From: Bradyrhizobium yuanmingense
GTDB taxonomy: Bacteria > Pseudomonadota > Alphaproteobacteria > Rhizobiales > Xanthobacteraceae
Assembly (NCBI RefSeq): GCF_900094575.1
Contig: NZ_FMAE01000001.1
Location: forward strand, 62,001 to 126,000
Direction: 5' to 3'
Length of the DNA stretch: 64,000 bases
This document shows, in pieces, positions 28,863 through 37,159 of this stretch (position 1 is its first letter; each line of letters starts with the position of its first letter). The notes beneath the pieces were generated by a model. That model ran no database searches. It had not been told where the DNA came from and was given only the letters and a program-made list of their open reading frames with translations. Both the position numbers and the translations under genes were made by a program.

Positions 28863-29368
28863 CGCACCGCTCCCTGCGGATTGCCCTGGGCGGTCGTCGC
28901 CGCGGGTTTGGCAGCGCCAGAAGCTTGGGCGCCGTAATCGTCCTTCCAGTGCCCCTGCTTCTTCAGGGCATCGGCGACGTCCTTGGGCATGTAGGTCTCG
29001 TCGTGCTTGGCAAGGACGGTATCGGCCTTGAACACGCCGTTGGCATCGAGTGCGCCTTCCGCCACGACGCCCTGCCCTTCGCGAAATAGGTCGGGCAGAA
29101 TGCCTTTGAAGGCGACCGGCAGCTTGGCGTTGCCGTCGGCGACCTCGAACGTCACCGCGAGATTGTCGCCGCGCTGGAGCGAGCCGGGCTGCACCAAGCC
29201 GCCGAGGCGAAACCGCTTGCCGGGCTCGACATGCTTCTCGGCGACCATGGTCGGGGTCGAGAAGAACACGATGGAGTCGCGCAGCGCGTTGAGCACCAGC
29301 GCGGCGGCGAGCGCGAGCACGGCGAGCGATCCGCCGATGATGGTCATACGTCGCTGCTTGCGCGTCAT
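28859..29368 (-). CDS. ccmE: Periplasmic heme chaperone CcmE (CycJ)
   Basis: A 169-residue protein anchored by one N-terminal helix ([20 protein letters not shown]) with a beta-barrel OB-fold domain outside. It binds heme covalently through a histidine and passes it to CcmF. The motif [11 protein letters not shown] holds heme-binding His122 and Tyr126. The tail after residue 140 is Ala/Gln-rich and flexible, as usual in the family. It lies 37 bases after ccmI and overlaps ccmF. Confidence 0.97.
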   Translation of the reverse strand: MTRKQRRMTIIGGSLAVLALAAALVLNALRDSIVFFSTPTMVAEKHVEPGKRFRLGGLVQPGSLQRGDNLAVTFEVADGNAKLPVAFKGILPDLFREGQGVVAEGALDANGVFKADTVLAKHDETYMPKDVADALKKQGHWKDDYGAQASGAAKPAATTAQGNPQGAVR

Positions 29369-29405
29369 GGCGTATCCGTTCTCCGCATCTCTCGTCCCGA
29401 AATCA

Positions 29406-30512
29406 TCATCCGCCGATCCCGAGAGTCTTCAGGCCTTCGTTGAGCTGGCGCAGCCGCTCGGCGTTGCTGGCAACCGCCTGCCGGGCATCGGCCGAAGCGC
29501 CCATTGCCTTGTCACGCTCGCCCATCACCAGATAGGCGCGCACCAGGCGCAGCCAGCCCTCGACATCGTCGCCGTTCTGTTTCAGCCGCGTCGCGAGACG
29601 ATCGACCATGCCGCGCACCATGGCGTTGCGATCGGTTTCGGCCATGTCCTTGGAGGCAGCAATCGTCTCGTCGGACAGCGCCGGCAGCGTGCCGCCGCCA
29701 CCGACCCGCGCCAGCGAGGACTGCACCAGGGCACGCCACGGCGCATCCGCAGGCGCTTTCGCAAGCAGCGCGCGCCAGATATTGGCCGCGTCGTCCTTGC
29801 GGCCGTCCTGCTCGGCGGCAAGGCCCAGAAAGTAATTCGCCTTGGGATCGTCGGCGTTCAAGGCGTGTGCGCGCTCGAATTCGGCCTTGGCCTCGGCGGT
29901 CACCACGCCGCCGGCGGCAGCCGAGATCGCTTCGCCGAGATCGGACCTGCGCTCCGCGCTTTCGCCATTGTAGGTGAGCGAGTTGCGATAGGCGCGCACC
30001 GCGTCGTCGAAGCGGCCGAGCCGCTCCAGAACCGGCGCGAGCACGTTCCAGCCGCGCCCGTCCGTCGGATTCTTCTCAAGATGCTGCTCGACCTGCACGA
30101 CGAGGTTCTCGAGCGACTGCGCCATGCCACCCCCGCGCTCCCGCTGCGCAAGGGGAAAGTCCTGCAGCCGGGGCGAGCCGAGTGGCATGTAGACGCCGGC
30201 CGCGATGAGCGGCAGTCCGGCAAGCGCCAGCACGGCCGCCGCACGGCGCCATTTGAGGTTCGACTTCGGCGCCGTTGCCGGCTCGCTGGCCGCCGCCGCG
30301 AGCAGCCTGCGGCTAACCTCGACGCGCGCAGCCTCCGCCTCCGGCGCCAAGATCAACCCTGCGGCGAGATCACGCTCAATTTCGGCGAGCTGGTCCTTGT
30401 AGACCGCGACCTCGCTGCCCTGATCTTGTGCGCGGCTGGTGCGGCCAAGCGGCAAGAGCACGGCGAAAATCGCCGCGACCGTCATCAGCGCGAACACGAA
30501 CCATAGCGTCAT
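29406..30512 (-). CDS. ccmI: Cytochrome c maturation protein CcmI (CycH), TPR apocytochrome chaperone
   Basis: A 368-residue protein that binds the C-terminus of apocytochromes c and presents them to the heme lyase. Two transmembrane helices are visible: 4-22 ([19 protein letters not shown]) and about 98-115 ([20 protein letters not shown]), with a cytoplasmic loop between. The periplasmic part carries TPR helices ([40 protein letters not shown]). ATG 30512 ([12 protein letters not shown]) is chosen because the hydrophobic anchor begins there. It is the first gene of the operon; a palindrome containing promoter-like TTGACA lies 72-85 bases upstream. Confidence 0.95.
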   Translation of the reverse strand: MTLWFVFALMTVAAIFAVLLPLGRTSRAQDQGSEVAVYKDQLAEIERDLAAGLILAPEAEAARVEVSRRLLAAAASEPATAPKSNLKWRRAAAVLALAGLPLIAAGVYMPLGSPRLQDFPLAQRERGGGMAQSLENLVVQVEQHLEKNPTDGRGWNVLAPVLERLGRFDDAVRAYRNSLTYNGESAERRSDLGEAISAAAGGVVTAEAKAEFERAHALNADDPKANYFLGLAAEQDGRKDDAANIWRALLAKAPADAPWRALVQSSLARVGGGGTLPALSDETIAASKDMAETDRNAMVRGMVDRLATRLKQNGDDVEGWLRLVRAYLVMGERDKAMGASADARQAVASNAERLRQLNEGLKTLGIGG

Positions 30513-30583
30513 CTGGCAAGCTTCCGGCGGCGCCCGAACCGCGCCTGTAGGTGCCTTTACACCACGGCCGGACGATGCGGCAA

Positions 30584-30597
30584 TTGACAATTGTCAA
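30584..30597. promoter_or_regulatory. 14-bp perfect palindrome upstream of the ccm operon
   Basis: The sequence ttgacaattgtcaa is fully symmetric and holds a consensus-like TTGACA hexamer on each strand. It lies 72-85 bases upstream of the ccmI start. It may be a -35 element, an operator, or both. No good -10 hexamer at standard spacing was seen, so a promoter is not established. Confidence 0.4.
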
Positions 30598-30643
30598 GGC
30601 GGCGCAACCGCATGTAGTGCCGAAAAGGTGAAAATCCAACGGC

Positions 30644-30913
30644 TTAGCCGATCTCGAAGTCGATACTTTGCGCGGCCTGCTCGCCGTGCCCGTCGAAGGC
30701 CTTCAGGAAGTATGTTCCCGGCTTGATTGCATCCGGCAATCTGATGCGCAGCGCTCCGACCGGAACCCGAGATGCAACCCTGGTGGCGGTCTCGGGCAGC
30801 TGCCGATCGCTGGCCTTCTCGACCAGCACCACCTTGGCTCCAACCATCAGCCGTTGATACTTGGCAACGATGACGCGGTTCTCAATTTCAATCGAGCTGA
30901 TGACCGGTTTCAT
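30644..30913 (-). CDS. Conserved hypothetical small protein
   Basis: An 89-residue protein when begun at ATG 30913 (MKPVISSIEIENRVIVAKYQ); an upstream ATG at 30979 would add 22 residues without family-like character. No domain was recognised. The composition is that of a small beta-rich soluble domain: alternating hydrophobic strands (RVIVAKYQRLMVGAKVVLVE), then PDAIKPGTYFLKAFDGHGEQ, which resembles the end of an immunoglobulin-like or invasin-like fold. No signal peptide. It stands alone between the ccm operon and a gene of unknown function, in the same direction. Function unknown. Confidence 0.65.
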   Translation of the reverse strand: MKPVISSIEIENRVIVAKYQRLMVGAKVVLVEKASDRQLPETATRVASRVPVGALRIRLPDAIKPGTYFLKAFDGHGEQAAQSIDFEIG

Positions 30914-31012
30914 GCGCCTACAGATGGAAATTTCCAGACTTGCACCCGCGAAAGTACGGTGCGCCATCGGTGTCGTCAACTTAAAATTGTGATCAGAAAA
31001 AATGCGCGCCGA

Positions 31013-32413
31013 TTAGCCTGCGCGCGACGATTTGCGTTCGCCCGTGAGTGCATTTTCGGCGGCCCGGCTCATCAATGAGGCGTAATCGTCGCCGAACAGC
31101 ACCTGGCAGAAGCGGATCGCGGCCTGCACCTGCTGCTGCCGATAGGTGCGGACCTTGTGATCGGCGGCACGCAGCGACTGCACCAGCTGCTCGGTCGACC
31201 GTTCCACATATTGCTGGAGATCGGAAAAGGTACGCAGCGTCACCTCGTTGATCGCAAGCTCGCTCGCATAGTTGCGGCACGTCGCGACGAAGTCGATCAG
31301 TGCCACCGTTTCCTCGACCTCGGTGCTGTCGATCCGCGCGCCCGGCGGAATGTCCTTTTCGGGGCGCTGGCGCAGGATGCGGCGGACGCGGCCGGGAACG
31401 CTGTCGATCTCGGACTGCAGCGCATTGGAGATGTCGGCCCGGATCGACGTCAGTTGCTTGCCCCAGGTCGAATCGTTGCGCAGGTCGAGCTCGGTGCGCA
31501 GTCCGCGCACGCCGTCGTGCAGCGTCTTGAGGTTGCCGGCGACATTGTCGAAATGGCCGCGCTTGATGTCCATGCGCAGGACCGCGGCGACGCAGGACAA
31601 ATCGTGCAGGGCCATCGTGACGGCCATACCGTAGGGCGTCGCCGCGACGCGGATCTCGTCATCGGACGCCGCTATCTTGACCGCAAGGCGGATGATCTGC
31701 CAGGGCGCGGTCATCCGCTGCACGACGATCGACAAGGCGAAAGGCAGCATCTGCGGCGTCTGAAGCGCCGGAATGTTGAGCGCCGACGTCACCGAGGCGA
31801 TCTGGGAATCCCCGAAGGCCCGCAAGGTGCGCGGTAATTTCTCGTTCAATGTCGCAATGGCGTCCCGGACCTGGAGCACCGCACCGATCGAATAGAGATC
31901 CTCGATCACGTTGGGCGGTCCGACCCGGGCCAGCGCCCGCGACTTGTCGCCGCCGCCCGGCCCCGTCAGCTCGAAGATGGCGTCCGCGGCCACCGCCTGA
32001 AGCTTCTGCGCCAGGGCTTCGACCTGCCCAGCACTGTCCGCCGGCATGCGCGCCAGCGCCGCCTCGAATTCGTTCACCTTGTCCGGTGCGCCGTCACGGC
32101 CAAGCCACTGCCAGATCGGCTGCAGCGAGGAGCGGCGAATCTGGCCGGCCCTGACAGGAGTGCCCGCTTCGACGAGGAACGGTTCCAACACCTGGAATAG
32201 GAGCCGCGACAGATCGTCCGTGCGCGGCGGCAAAGCCTCGTCGGCCTCGCTCTTGCGGACGATCTTGCGCAGCTGCTCGAGCACGAGGGTGGCCACCGCC
32301 GTGTCCTGGCCGCGCTCCAGCGCACGCTCGAACTCCCGCATCAGCAGTGCCTGCGACTGCGGCGGGAGCTGCGCGAGATATTCCCTCAGCCGCTCGATCG
32401 ATGTCTGGCTCAT
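31013..32413 (-). CDS. Hypothetical protein, largely helical, unknown function
   Basis: A 466-residue soluble protein with no signal peptide, membrane helix or family that I recognise. It is predicted mostly alpha-helical from its heptad-like Leu/Ala pattern: MSQTSIERLREYLAQLPPQS at the start, a central LAVKIAASDDEIRVAATPYG and a C-terminal helix FSDLQQYVERSTEQLVQSLR. The segment KIAASDDEIRVAATPYGMAV resembles a small acidic repeat. It sits between the small protein and a kinase/regulator pair, all on the same strand but with gaps of about 100-160 bases, so no operon is assured. It keeps one frame over 1.4 kb with codon use like its neighbours, hence it is a real gene. Confidence 0.8.
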   Translation of the reverse strand: MSQTSIERLREYLAQLPPQSQALLMREFERALERGQDTAVATLVLEQLRKIVRKSEADEALPPRTDDLSRLLFQVLEPFLVEAGTPVRAGQIRRSSLQPIWQWLGRDGAPDKVNEFEAALARMPADSAGQVEALAQKLQAVAADAIFELTGPGGGDKSRALARVGPPNVIEDLYSIGAVLQVRDAIATLNEKLPRTLRAFGDSQIASVTSALNIPALQTPQMLPFALSIVVQRMTAPWQIIRLAVKIAASDDEIRVAATPYGMAVTMALHDLSCVAAVLRMDIKRGHFDNVAGNLKTLHDGVRGLRTELDLRNDSTWGKQLTSIRADISNALQSEIDSVPGRVRRILRQRPEKDIPPGARIDSTEVEETVALIDFVATCRNYASELAINEVTLRTFSDLQQYVERSTEQLVQSLRAADHKVRTYRQQQVQAAIRFCQVLFGDDYASLMSRAAENALTGERKSSRAG

Positions 32414-32574
32414 GCGCCCGGGTAATGCACGGTAAAATGGCGGACATGGGATGGGTCCGGCGCGATCATAGAGGGTCCCGACTTAAGAAGCCGTTTAGGA
32501 AGCTGCCTCGAATGCCTCCCATGCTTCGCTGGAGGAGCCTCGGCCGCGCCGGAAATTGTCGTCGAAACAAGGGA

Positions 32575-33951
32575 TTATAGTCCGGGAAGAACCAGCTCGG
32601 CGCGCAGACCCCCAGTCGGGGCGCTGCCGAGCGAAAGGCTGCCACCATAGAGGGCCGCGAGGTCGGTCACGATCGACAGCCCCAGTCCCGACCCGGGCTT
32701 GGACTCGTCGAGGCGCTTGCCGCGCCGGGCGACCTGGGCGCGCTCGGCTTCCGATAGGCCGCGGCCGTCGTCGTCGACGATGACCCGCAAACGCGGGCCG
32801 GCGCCGGCCCGCTGTGGCGGCTCGACGAGGACATCAATGAGGACGCGGGAGGCCGCCCATTTGCAGGCATTGTCGACGAGATTGCCGACCATCTCCTCAA
32901 GATCCTGCCGCTCGCCCCGGAACTTGGCGGATGGATCGGCCTTGGCCTCGACCACGATGCCGCGGTCGCGATGGATCTTCTCCATGGTCCGCCGCAGTCC
33001 CTCGATGGCAGGCGCCACCTCCGTCACGGTCGCGACCACTGAGACCCGTGCCGCGATGCGGGCGCGCTCCAGATGATGGGCGACCTGATCGCGCATCACA
33101 TCCGCCTGCTCCATCACCTTCTCCGCGAACGGATCGGCGGCATGCGCGCTGGCTTCGTTGACGATGACCGAAAGCGGCGTCTTGATCGCATGAGCGAGAT
33201 TGCCGACATGGGTGCGCGCCCGCTCGACGATCTCGCGATTGGCGTCGATCAGCGCGTTGGTCTCGCGCGCCAGCGGCGCGATCTCGACCGGGAATTCACC
33301 CTCGAGCCGTTCCGCCCGCCCGGAGCGGATGTCGGCGATCGCGTCCGAGATGCGCTTGAGCGGTGCAAGGCCGAAACGGACCTGGAACACGGTCGTCAGC
33401 AGCAGCACGATGCCGAGCGCCGTGAAGGTGCCGCCGAGATAGTAGTCGAAGCTGCGTGTCTCGTCGAAAATCTCGGTATCGTCCCCGGCGACGCTGACCA
33501 GAAATTTGCCGTCGGCACCGAGATCGACCGGCCGTTCAACCATGCGCAGATTCTGCCCTTCCGGCCCGTCGACATAGGCGAGGCGGATGCCGGCGGCGGT
33601 GAGCTCGGCACCCTGCTCTTCGAGCTTCGGCAGCTTCTTGTCCCAAAGCGAGCGCGAGGAGCGCACTTCCAGCTTTTCGGTGTCGGTCCGCGTGATCTGC
33701 CAGTACCAGCCGGACAGCGGCAGGTCGAACAGGGGCTCGCCAAGCGACTGGAACTGGCGGTCCGGCGGCTCGTCGGGCGTTGCGACCTCGGCGATGAGGG
33801 TGCGCAGATAGAGATTGAGCCGGCGGTCGAAGGCGCGCTCGGTGGCGTTCTTGTAGACCGACGACAGCACCACGCCTGTGATGGCCAGGATCACCACGAG
33901 CCAGGCGGTCGCCGACAGGAACAGTCGGTTCGCAAGCGAGCTAGCGGCCAT
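32575..33951 (-). CDS. Sensor histidine kinase, PhoQ/FeuQ-like
   Basis: A 458-residue membrane kinase. Helices lie at about 9-31 (LSATAWLVVILAITGVVLSS) and 175-196 (GGTFTALGIVLLLTTVFQV), with a 140-residue periplasmic sensor. The cytoplasmic part has a HAMP-like linker, HisKA with phospho-acceptor His in NLAHAIKTPLSVIVNEASAH, and an HATPase domain (NLVDNACKWA, DDDGRGLSE, GSGLGLSIV). Motif spelling NLAHAIKTPL is that of PhoQ-type kinases. It follows its response regulator with a gap of 109 bases. In Rhizobium and Sinorhizobium the similar FeuP/FeuQ pair affects iron uptake or cyclic glucan export; orthology here is likely but not proven. Confidence 0.9.
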   Translation of the reverse strand: MAASSLANRLFLSATAWLVVILAITGVVLSSVYKNATERAFDRRLNLYLRTLIAEVATPDEPPDRQFQSLGEPLFDLPLSGWYWQITRTDTEKLEVRSSRSLWDKKLPKLEEQGAELTAAGIRLAYVDGPEGQNLRMVERPVDLGADGKFLVSVAGDDTEIFDETRSFDYYLGGTFTALGIVLLLTTVFQVRFGLAPLKRISDAIADIRSGRAERLEGEFPVEIAPLARETNALIDANREIVERARTHVGNLAHAIKTPLSVIVNEASAHAADPFAEKVMEQADVMRDQVAHHLERARIAARVSVVATVTEVAPAIEGLRRTMEKIHRDRGIVVEAKADPSAKFRGERQDLEEMVGNLVDNACKWAASRVLIDVLVEPPQRAGAGPRLRVIVDDDGRGLSEAERAQVARRGKRLDESKPGSGLGLSIVTDLAALYGGSLSLGSAPTGGLRAELVLPGL

Positions 33952-34060
33952 CGGAATGATCCCGGGCGGCGCAGGATGGCAGGTGGTCGGACGTCATGAC
34001 CGGACCAAGGGCCCTGTTCGGCCTCCCGTCAAGCCAAGATACTTCAAAGGCCGGAACGCC

Positions 34061-34735
34061 TCAGGCGCCCGGGGCCGGCGGCGGGGTCAGGAGATAGCCC
34101 AGGCCGCGGACGGTCTGGATGATGTCGACGTCGAGCTTCTTGCGGATGCGGCCGACGAAGACCTCGATGGTGTTGGAGTCGCGGTCGAAATCCTGGTCGT
34201 AGAGATGCTCGACCAGCTCGGTGCGCGAGACCACCCGCCCGGAATGGTGCATCAAGTAGGCCAGAAGCCGATATTCGTGCGAGGTCATCTTGATGGGATT
34301 GCCCGACACGCTGACCCGGCCGGTTCGGGTGTCGAGCGTAACCGGGCCGCAGGTCAATTCGCTCTGGGCATGGCCGGTGGAGCGGCGCAGCAGGGCGCGG
34401 ATGCGCGCCAGCACCTCCTCGAGGTGGAACGGCTTTGCGACGTAGTCGTCGGCGCCGGCATCGAAGCCCTGCACCTTGTCGCTCCAGCGGTCGCGTGCAG
34501 TGAGGATCAGGACCGGCATGGTGCGGCCGTTGCGGCGCCAGGCTTCCAGCACCGAGATGCCGTCCTTCTTCGGCAGGCCGATATCGAGCACCACGGCGTC
34601 ATACGGCTCGTTGTCGCCGAGATAGTGCCCCTCCTCCCCGTCGAAAGCCCGATCGACGACATAGCCGGCGTCGGTCAGCGCCTTGGTGAGCTGGCGATTG
34701 AGATCGGGGTCGTCCTCAACAACGAGCAGGCGCAC
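34061..34735 (-). CDS. OmpR-family response regulator, FeuP-like
   Basis: A 224-residue regulator. Receiver domain with Asp8/Asp9, phospho-acceptor Asp51 (AVVLDIGLPKKDGISVLEAW), Thr in LILTARDRWSDK and Lys in YVAKPFHLEEV. The winged-helix DNA-binding domain follows (MTSHEYRLLAYLMHHSGRVV, EVFVGRIRKKLD). The GTG at 34735 (VRLLVVEDDPD) has a good site, ggagaga, and is preferred over an upstream ATG at 34795. It lies directly upstream of the PhoQ/FeuQ-like kinase gene and is its evident partner. Confidence 0.93.
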   Translation of the reverse strand: MRLLVVEDDPDLNRQLTKALTDAGYVVDRAFDGEEGHYLGDNEPYDAVVLDIGLPKKDGISVLEAWRRNGRTMPVLILTARDRWSDKVQGFDAGADDYVAKPFHLEEVLARIRALLRRSTGHAQSELTCGPVTLDTRTGRVSVSGNPIKMTSHEYRLLAYLMHHSGRVVSRTELVEHLYDQDFDRDSNTIEVFVGRIRKKLDVDIIQTVRGLGYLLTPPPAPGA

Positions 34736-34879
34736 GCTTCTCTCCAAGGATAGGCTGCAAGAACAGGCGACATGAACACCGCCACAGATGAGCAATTCCG
34801 GCGTGAACTGAATATGAACGCAGGGAACCGGGCTACGTTACTTTTTGGTCATATACGACCCGGCGCGCGCAAATGCGAC

Positions 34880-34924
34880 TGCGCCCACCATGCCGCCGGA
34901 GGAGCCGGTGGCATGGTGGGCGCA
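34880..34924 (-). terminator. Strong 15-bp hairpin after the 51-residue membrane protein gene
   Basis: Arms tgcgcccaccatgcc (34880-34894) and ggcatggtgggcgca (34910-34924) pair perfectly, with a 15-base loop that itself contains ccgg/ccgg. It starts about 50 bases downstream of the small gene on the minus strand. There is no T run on either side, so it may be a processing or pausing structure rather than a classical intrinsic terminator. Confidence 0.5.
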
Positions 34925-34976
34925 ACGTGCCGCATCGCGCGGCGAGCCGGAAGGTGCCGGCGTGCTGATCCGGCCG

Positions 34977-35132
34977 TCAGGTCCGGAAGAACACGAACCA
35001 GACGACGGCGAGGATCAGGATCGCAAGCCCGGTCGAGATGGCGAGCAGCGCCGCCACCGATGGTCCGGGCTCGCCCTGGCGTGCCTCGGTCGGAGTTTCG
35101 ACGATCCGGTTCTGCTCTCGCCTGGTTGCCAT
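34977..35132 (-). CDS. Small single-helix membrane protein, unknown function
   Basis: A 51-residue reading frame from ATG 35132 to TGA 34977. The N-terminal half is polar (MATRREQNRIVETPTEARQG). The C-terminal half is one transmembrane helix (ALLAISTGLAILILAVVWFV) ending FFRT. The helix is cleanly hydrophobic, the charge pattern favours an N-in orientation, and the gene is followed by a strong hairpin. Too short for most automatic gene finders. It is divergent from ku. No function is inferred. Confidence 0.65.
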   Translation of the reverse strand: MATRREQNRIVETPTEARQGEPGPSVAALLAISTGLAILILAVVWFVFFRT

Positions 35133-35349
35133 GGTGACCTCGATCTGTGGCTGTCGCGTCGGATGGCCGCGACCTCCTCGGCGATGAATTGCCGGGGCAA
35201 CGCGTCATCTCGGGCGATGTTCCGGTCCAGCAAACACGGCGCAGGCGGCGATTAACGCCGTTGCAAGATTCCGCGCCGGCGGTTGCTATGATTCGCAACT
35301 GGGCGATGGTATCCTCAAAGCTTGTCCGCTGTTGCGTCTGGAGTAGCCC

Positions 35350-36351
35350 ATGGCCCCCCGCGCCAATTGGAAGGGTTTTCTGCGTCTGTCGCTCGTGACC
35401 TGCCCGGTCGCGCTCTATCCGGCCACTTCGGATACGGAGAAGGTTTCGTTCAACCAGATCAACCGCAAGACCGGCCACCGCATCAAGTATCTCAAGGTCG
35501 ATGCCGAGACCGGCGACGAGGTGACGTCCGAGGACATCGTCAAGGGCTACAAGGTCGACACCGACACTTATATCGAGGTCACCAAGGACGAGCTGGACGA
35601 CATCGCGCTCGATTCCACCCACACGATCGAGATCGACGAGTTCGTGCCCAAGGCCGACATCGACAACCGCTATCTGATCCGCCCCTACTACCTCGTGCCG
35701 GACGGCAAGGTCGGCCACGACGCCTATGCGGTGATCCGCGAGACCATCCGCAGCATGGACAAGGTCGCGATCGGCCGCGTGGTGCTGACCAACCGCGAGC
35801 ACATCATCGCGCTGGAGCCGCTCGAGAACGGGCTGATGGGCACGCTGCTGCGCTACCCCTACGAGGTCCGCAGCGAGAAGGAATATTTCGACGACATCCA
35901 GGACGTGAAGCTGACGAGGGACATGCTCGACCTCGCCAAGCACATCGTCGAGAAGAAGTCCGGCGCGTTCGAGCCCGAGCTGTTCGAGGATCATTACGAG
36001 ACCGCTCTGATCGATCTCATCAACAAGAAGCGCAGCGGCATGCCGATCACCGCCAAGGCCGCACCGAAGACCGGCGGCAACGTCATCAGCTTGATGGACG
36101 CGCTGAAGAAGAGCATCGCGAACGAGAAGGACGCGGCCCCCGCGGCGAAGGTCGCCAGGGACACGGACAAGGAGACCGCCAAGGACACCAAGGCCAAGAA
36201 GCCGAAGAAGCGCGTCGAGGGCCAGCGCGAGATGCTGCTGCCGATATCAGGCAAGGGCGGCAAGGACGCTGCGGCGAAGGCTGCGACCACGCCGAAGAAG
36301 GCCGCCGACAAGCCGGTGCGCGCGCCGGCGCGGGCAAAGAAGGCCGGCTGA
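35350..36351 (+). CDS. ku: Non-homologous end joining protein Ku
   Basis: A 333-residue bacterial Ku, which forms a ring on DNA ends and recruits ligase LigD. The Ku core covers about 1-255: FLRLSLVTCPVALYPATSD at the start, INRKTGHRIKYLKVD, GKVGHDAYAVIRETIRSMDK and the end RDMLDLAKHIVEKKSGAFEP. The C-terminal 70 residues are rich in Lys and Ala (AAPKTGGN to APARAKKAG), a DNA-binding tail found in many bacterial Ku proteins. ATG 35350 lacks a strong ribosome site. No ligD gene lies in the window; rhizobia often carry several ku copies, some without a linked ligase. Confidence 0.96.
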   Translation: MAPRANWKGFLRLSLVTCPVALYPATSDTEKVSFNQINRKTGHRIKYLKVDAETGDEVTSEDIVKGYKVDTDTYIEVTKDELDDIALDSTHTIEIDEFVPKADIDNRYLIRPYYLVPDGKVGHDAYAVIRETIRSMDKVAIGRVVLTNREHIIALEPLENGLMGTLLRYPYEVRSEKEYFDDIQDVKLTRDMLDLAKHIVEKKSGAFEPELFEDHYETALIDLINKKRSGMPITAKAAPKTGGNVISLMDALKKSIANEKDAAPAAKVARDTDKETAKDTKAKKPKKRVEGQREMLLPISGKGGKDAAAKAATTPKKAADKPVRAPARAKKAG

Positions 36352-36410
36352 CAGCACCACGCCCCGCGATCACGCCGTGATGTCTCTCCTCGCCGATCGG
36401 CCGGCCTGAC

Positions 36411-36647
36411 ATGCCCTGGTCGACGGCGTTCGACGATCCCGTTCGCGTGAGCAACAAGCGCAAGCTGCTCACGCTTCAAGAAGCCGCCGACTACATCATG
36501 GAGCTGCCCGAGGACGCCCAGCACGAGGCGCATTGGCAGACCGCGATCGAGACCTTGATCAATGCGGCCGAGACCGGCGGCGGCTGGGTGATGTTCGCCC
36601 GCATCGCGATGTTGCGGGCGCTGAATACGGACGGCCGGCGCGGATGA
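36411..36647 (+). CDS. Conserved hypothetical small protein
   Basis: A 78-residue soluble protein with no recognised domain. It is mostly helical: KRKLLTLQEAADYIMELPED, then HWQTAIETLINAAETGGGWV and a short MFARIAMLRALN helix. The middle reads like a small four-helix protein of the kind found beside DNA repair or plasmid genes, but no assignment is made. It follows ku by 59 bases in the same direction and may be co-transcribed with it. The start has no clear ribosome site. Confidence 0.7.
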   Translation: MPWSTAFDDPVRVSNKRKLLTLQEAADYIMELPEDAQHEAHWQTAIETLINAAETGGGWVMFARIAMLRALNTDGRRG

Positions 36648-36906
36648 GCGCGATCGAGACATCCTTGCCTATTCGTTGACGAACAGGCTCAACAATCGGT
36701 TAAGCGGTCAAGCCAATGGGGGCAATGCACCGGGCTGTCGGTTTGACTTCATTTGAACGGATCGACGGAACCCTAATTTAATGAATGCCGTCGTACGAGG
36801 TAAGGTGCGATCGCCGTGTTTTGGCGCGCTCGAAGATTTATTCGATCGATTTGCAAGTCCGATAACGACGCGACCATCCATCGGATCGGATGAACAGGAG
36901 TTGGCA

Positions 36907-37071
36907 ATGCGTCTGCTTAGGTCCTTCCTTGCCGATGAGAATGGCGCAACCGCAATCGAGTACGGCCTGATCGCCGCAGGGATCGCTCTGGCAATCGTGA
37001 CCATCGTCAACAGCACGGGCGCTGCGCTGCTCAACAACAAATTCAACTCGGTCAGCACGGCGATGAAGTAA
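36907..37071 (+). CDS. Flp family type IVb pilin
   Basis: A 54-residue prepilin. It has the short N-terminus MRLLRSFLADENGATAIEYG, in which the prepilin peptidase site is G/ATAIEYG with the Glu at +5 and the neighbouring Tyr of Flp pilins, then the hydrophobic assembly helix LIAAGIALAIVTIV and a short tail. Such pilins build Tad pili used for attachment. No tad or cpa secretion genes are present in the window, so it is an orphan copy. ATG 36907 has an excellent site, acaggag, six bases upstream; the longer frame from 36781 is unlikely. Confidence 0.93.
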   Translation: MRLLRSFLADENGATAIEYGLIAAGIALAIVTIVNSTGAALLNNKFNSVSTAMK

Positions 37072-37099
37072 CCGCCGGCCAACGGCCTGCGCAGCGGCT

Positions 37100-37118
37100 G
37101 CCCGCCGGAGCGGCGGGC
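37100..37118. terminator. Short GC hairpin after the Flp pilin gene
   Basis: Arms gcccgccg and cggcgggc pair over eight bases with a three-base loop, 29 bases after the pilin stop and upstream of the phosphorylase gene. There is no T run, so it is only a possible terminator. Confidence 0.35.
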
Positions 37119-37159
37119 CATGATCTGGGTCAACAGCATCGGGACGGCGGCGTCTAAGC

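Noticed and set aside
36781..36906. Longer N-terminus for the Flp pilin from ATG 36781
   Set aside because: The added 42 residues are unlike a prepilin leader, while ATG 36907 has an ideal ribosome site and gives a normal Flp prepilin.
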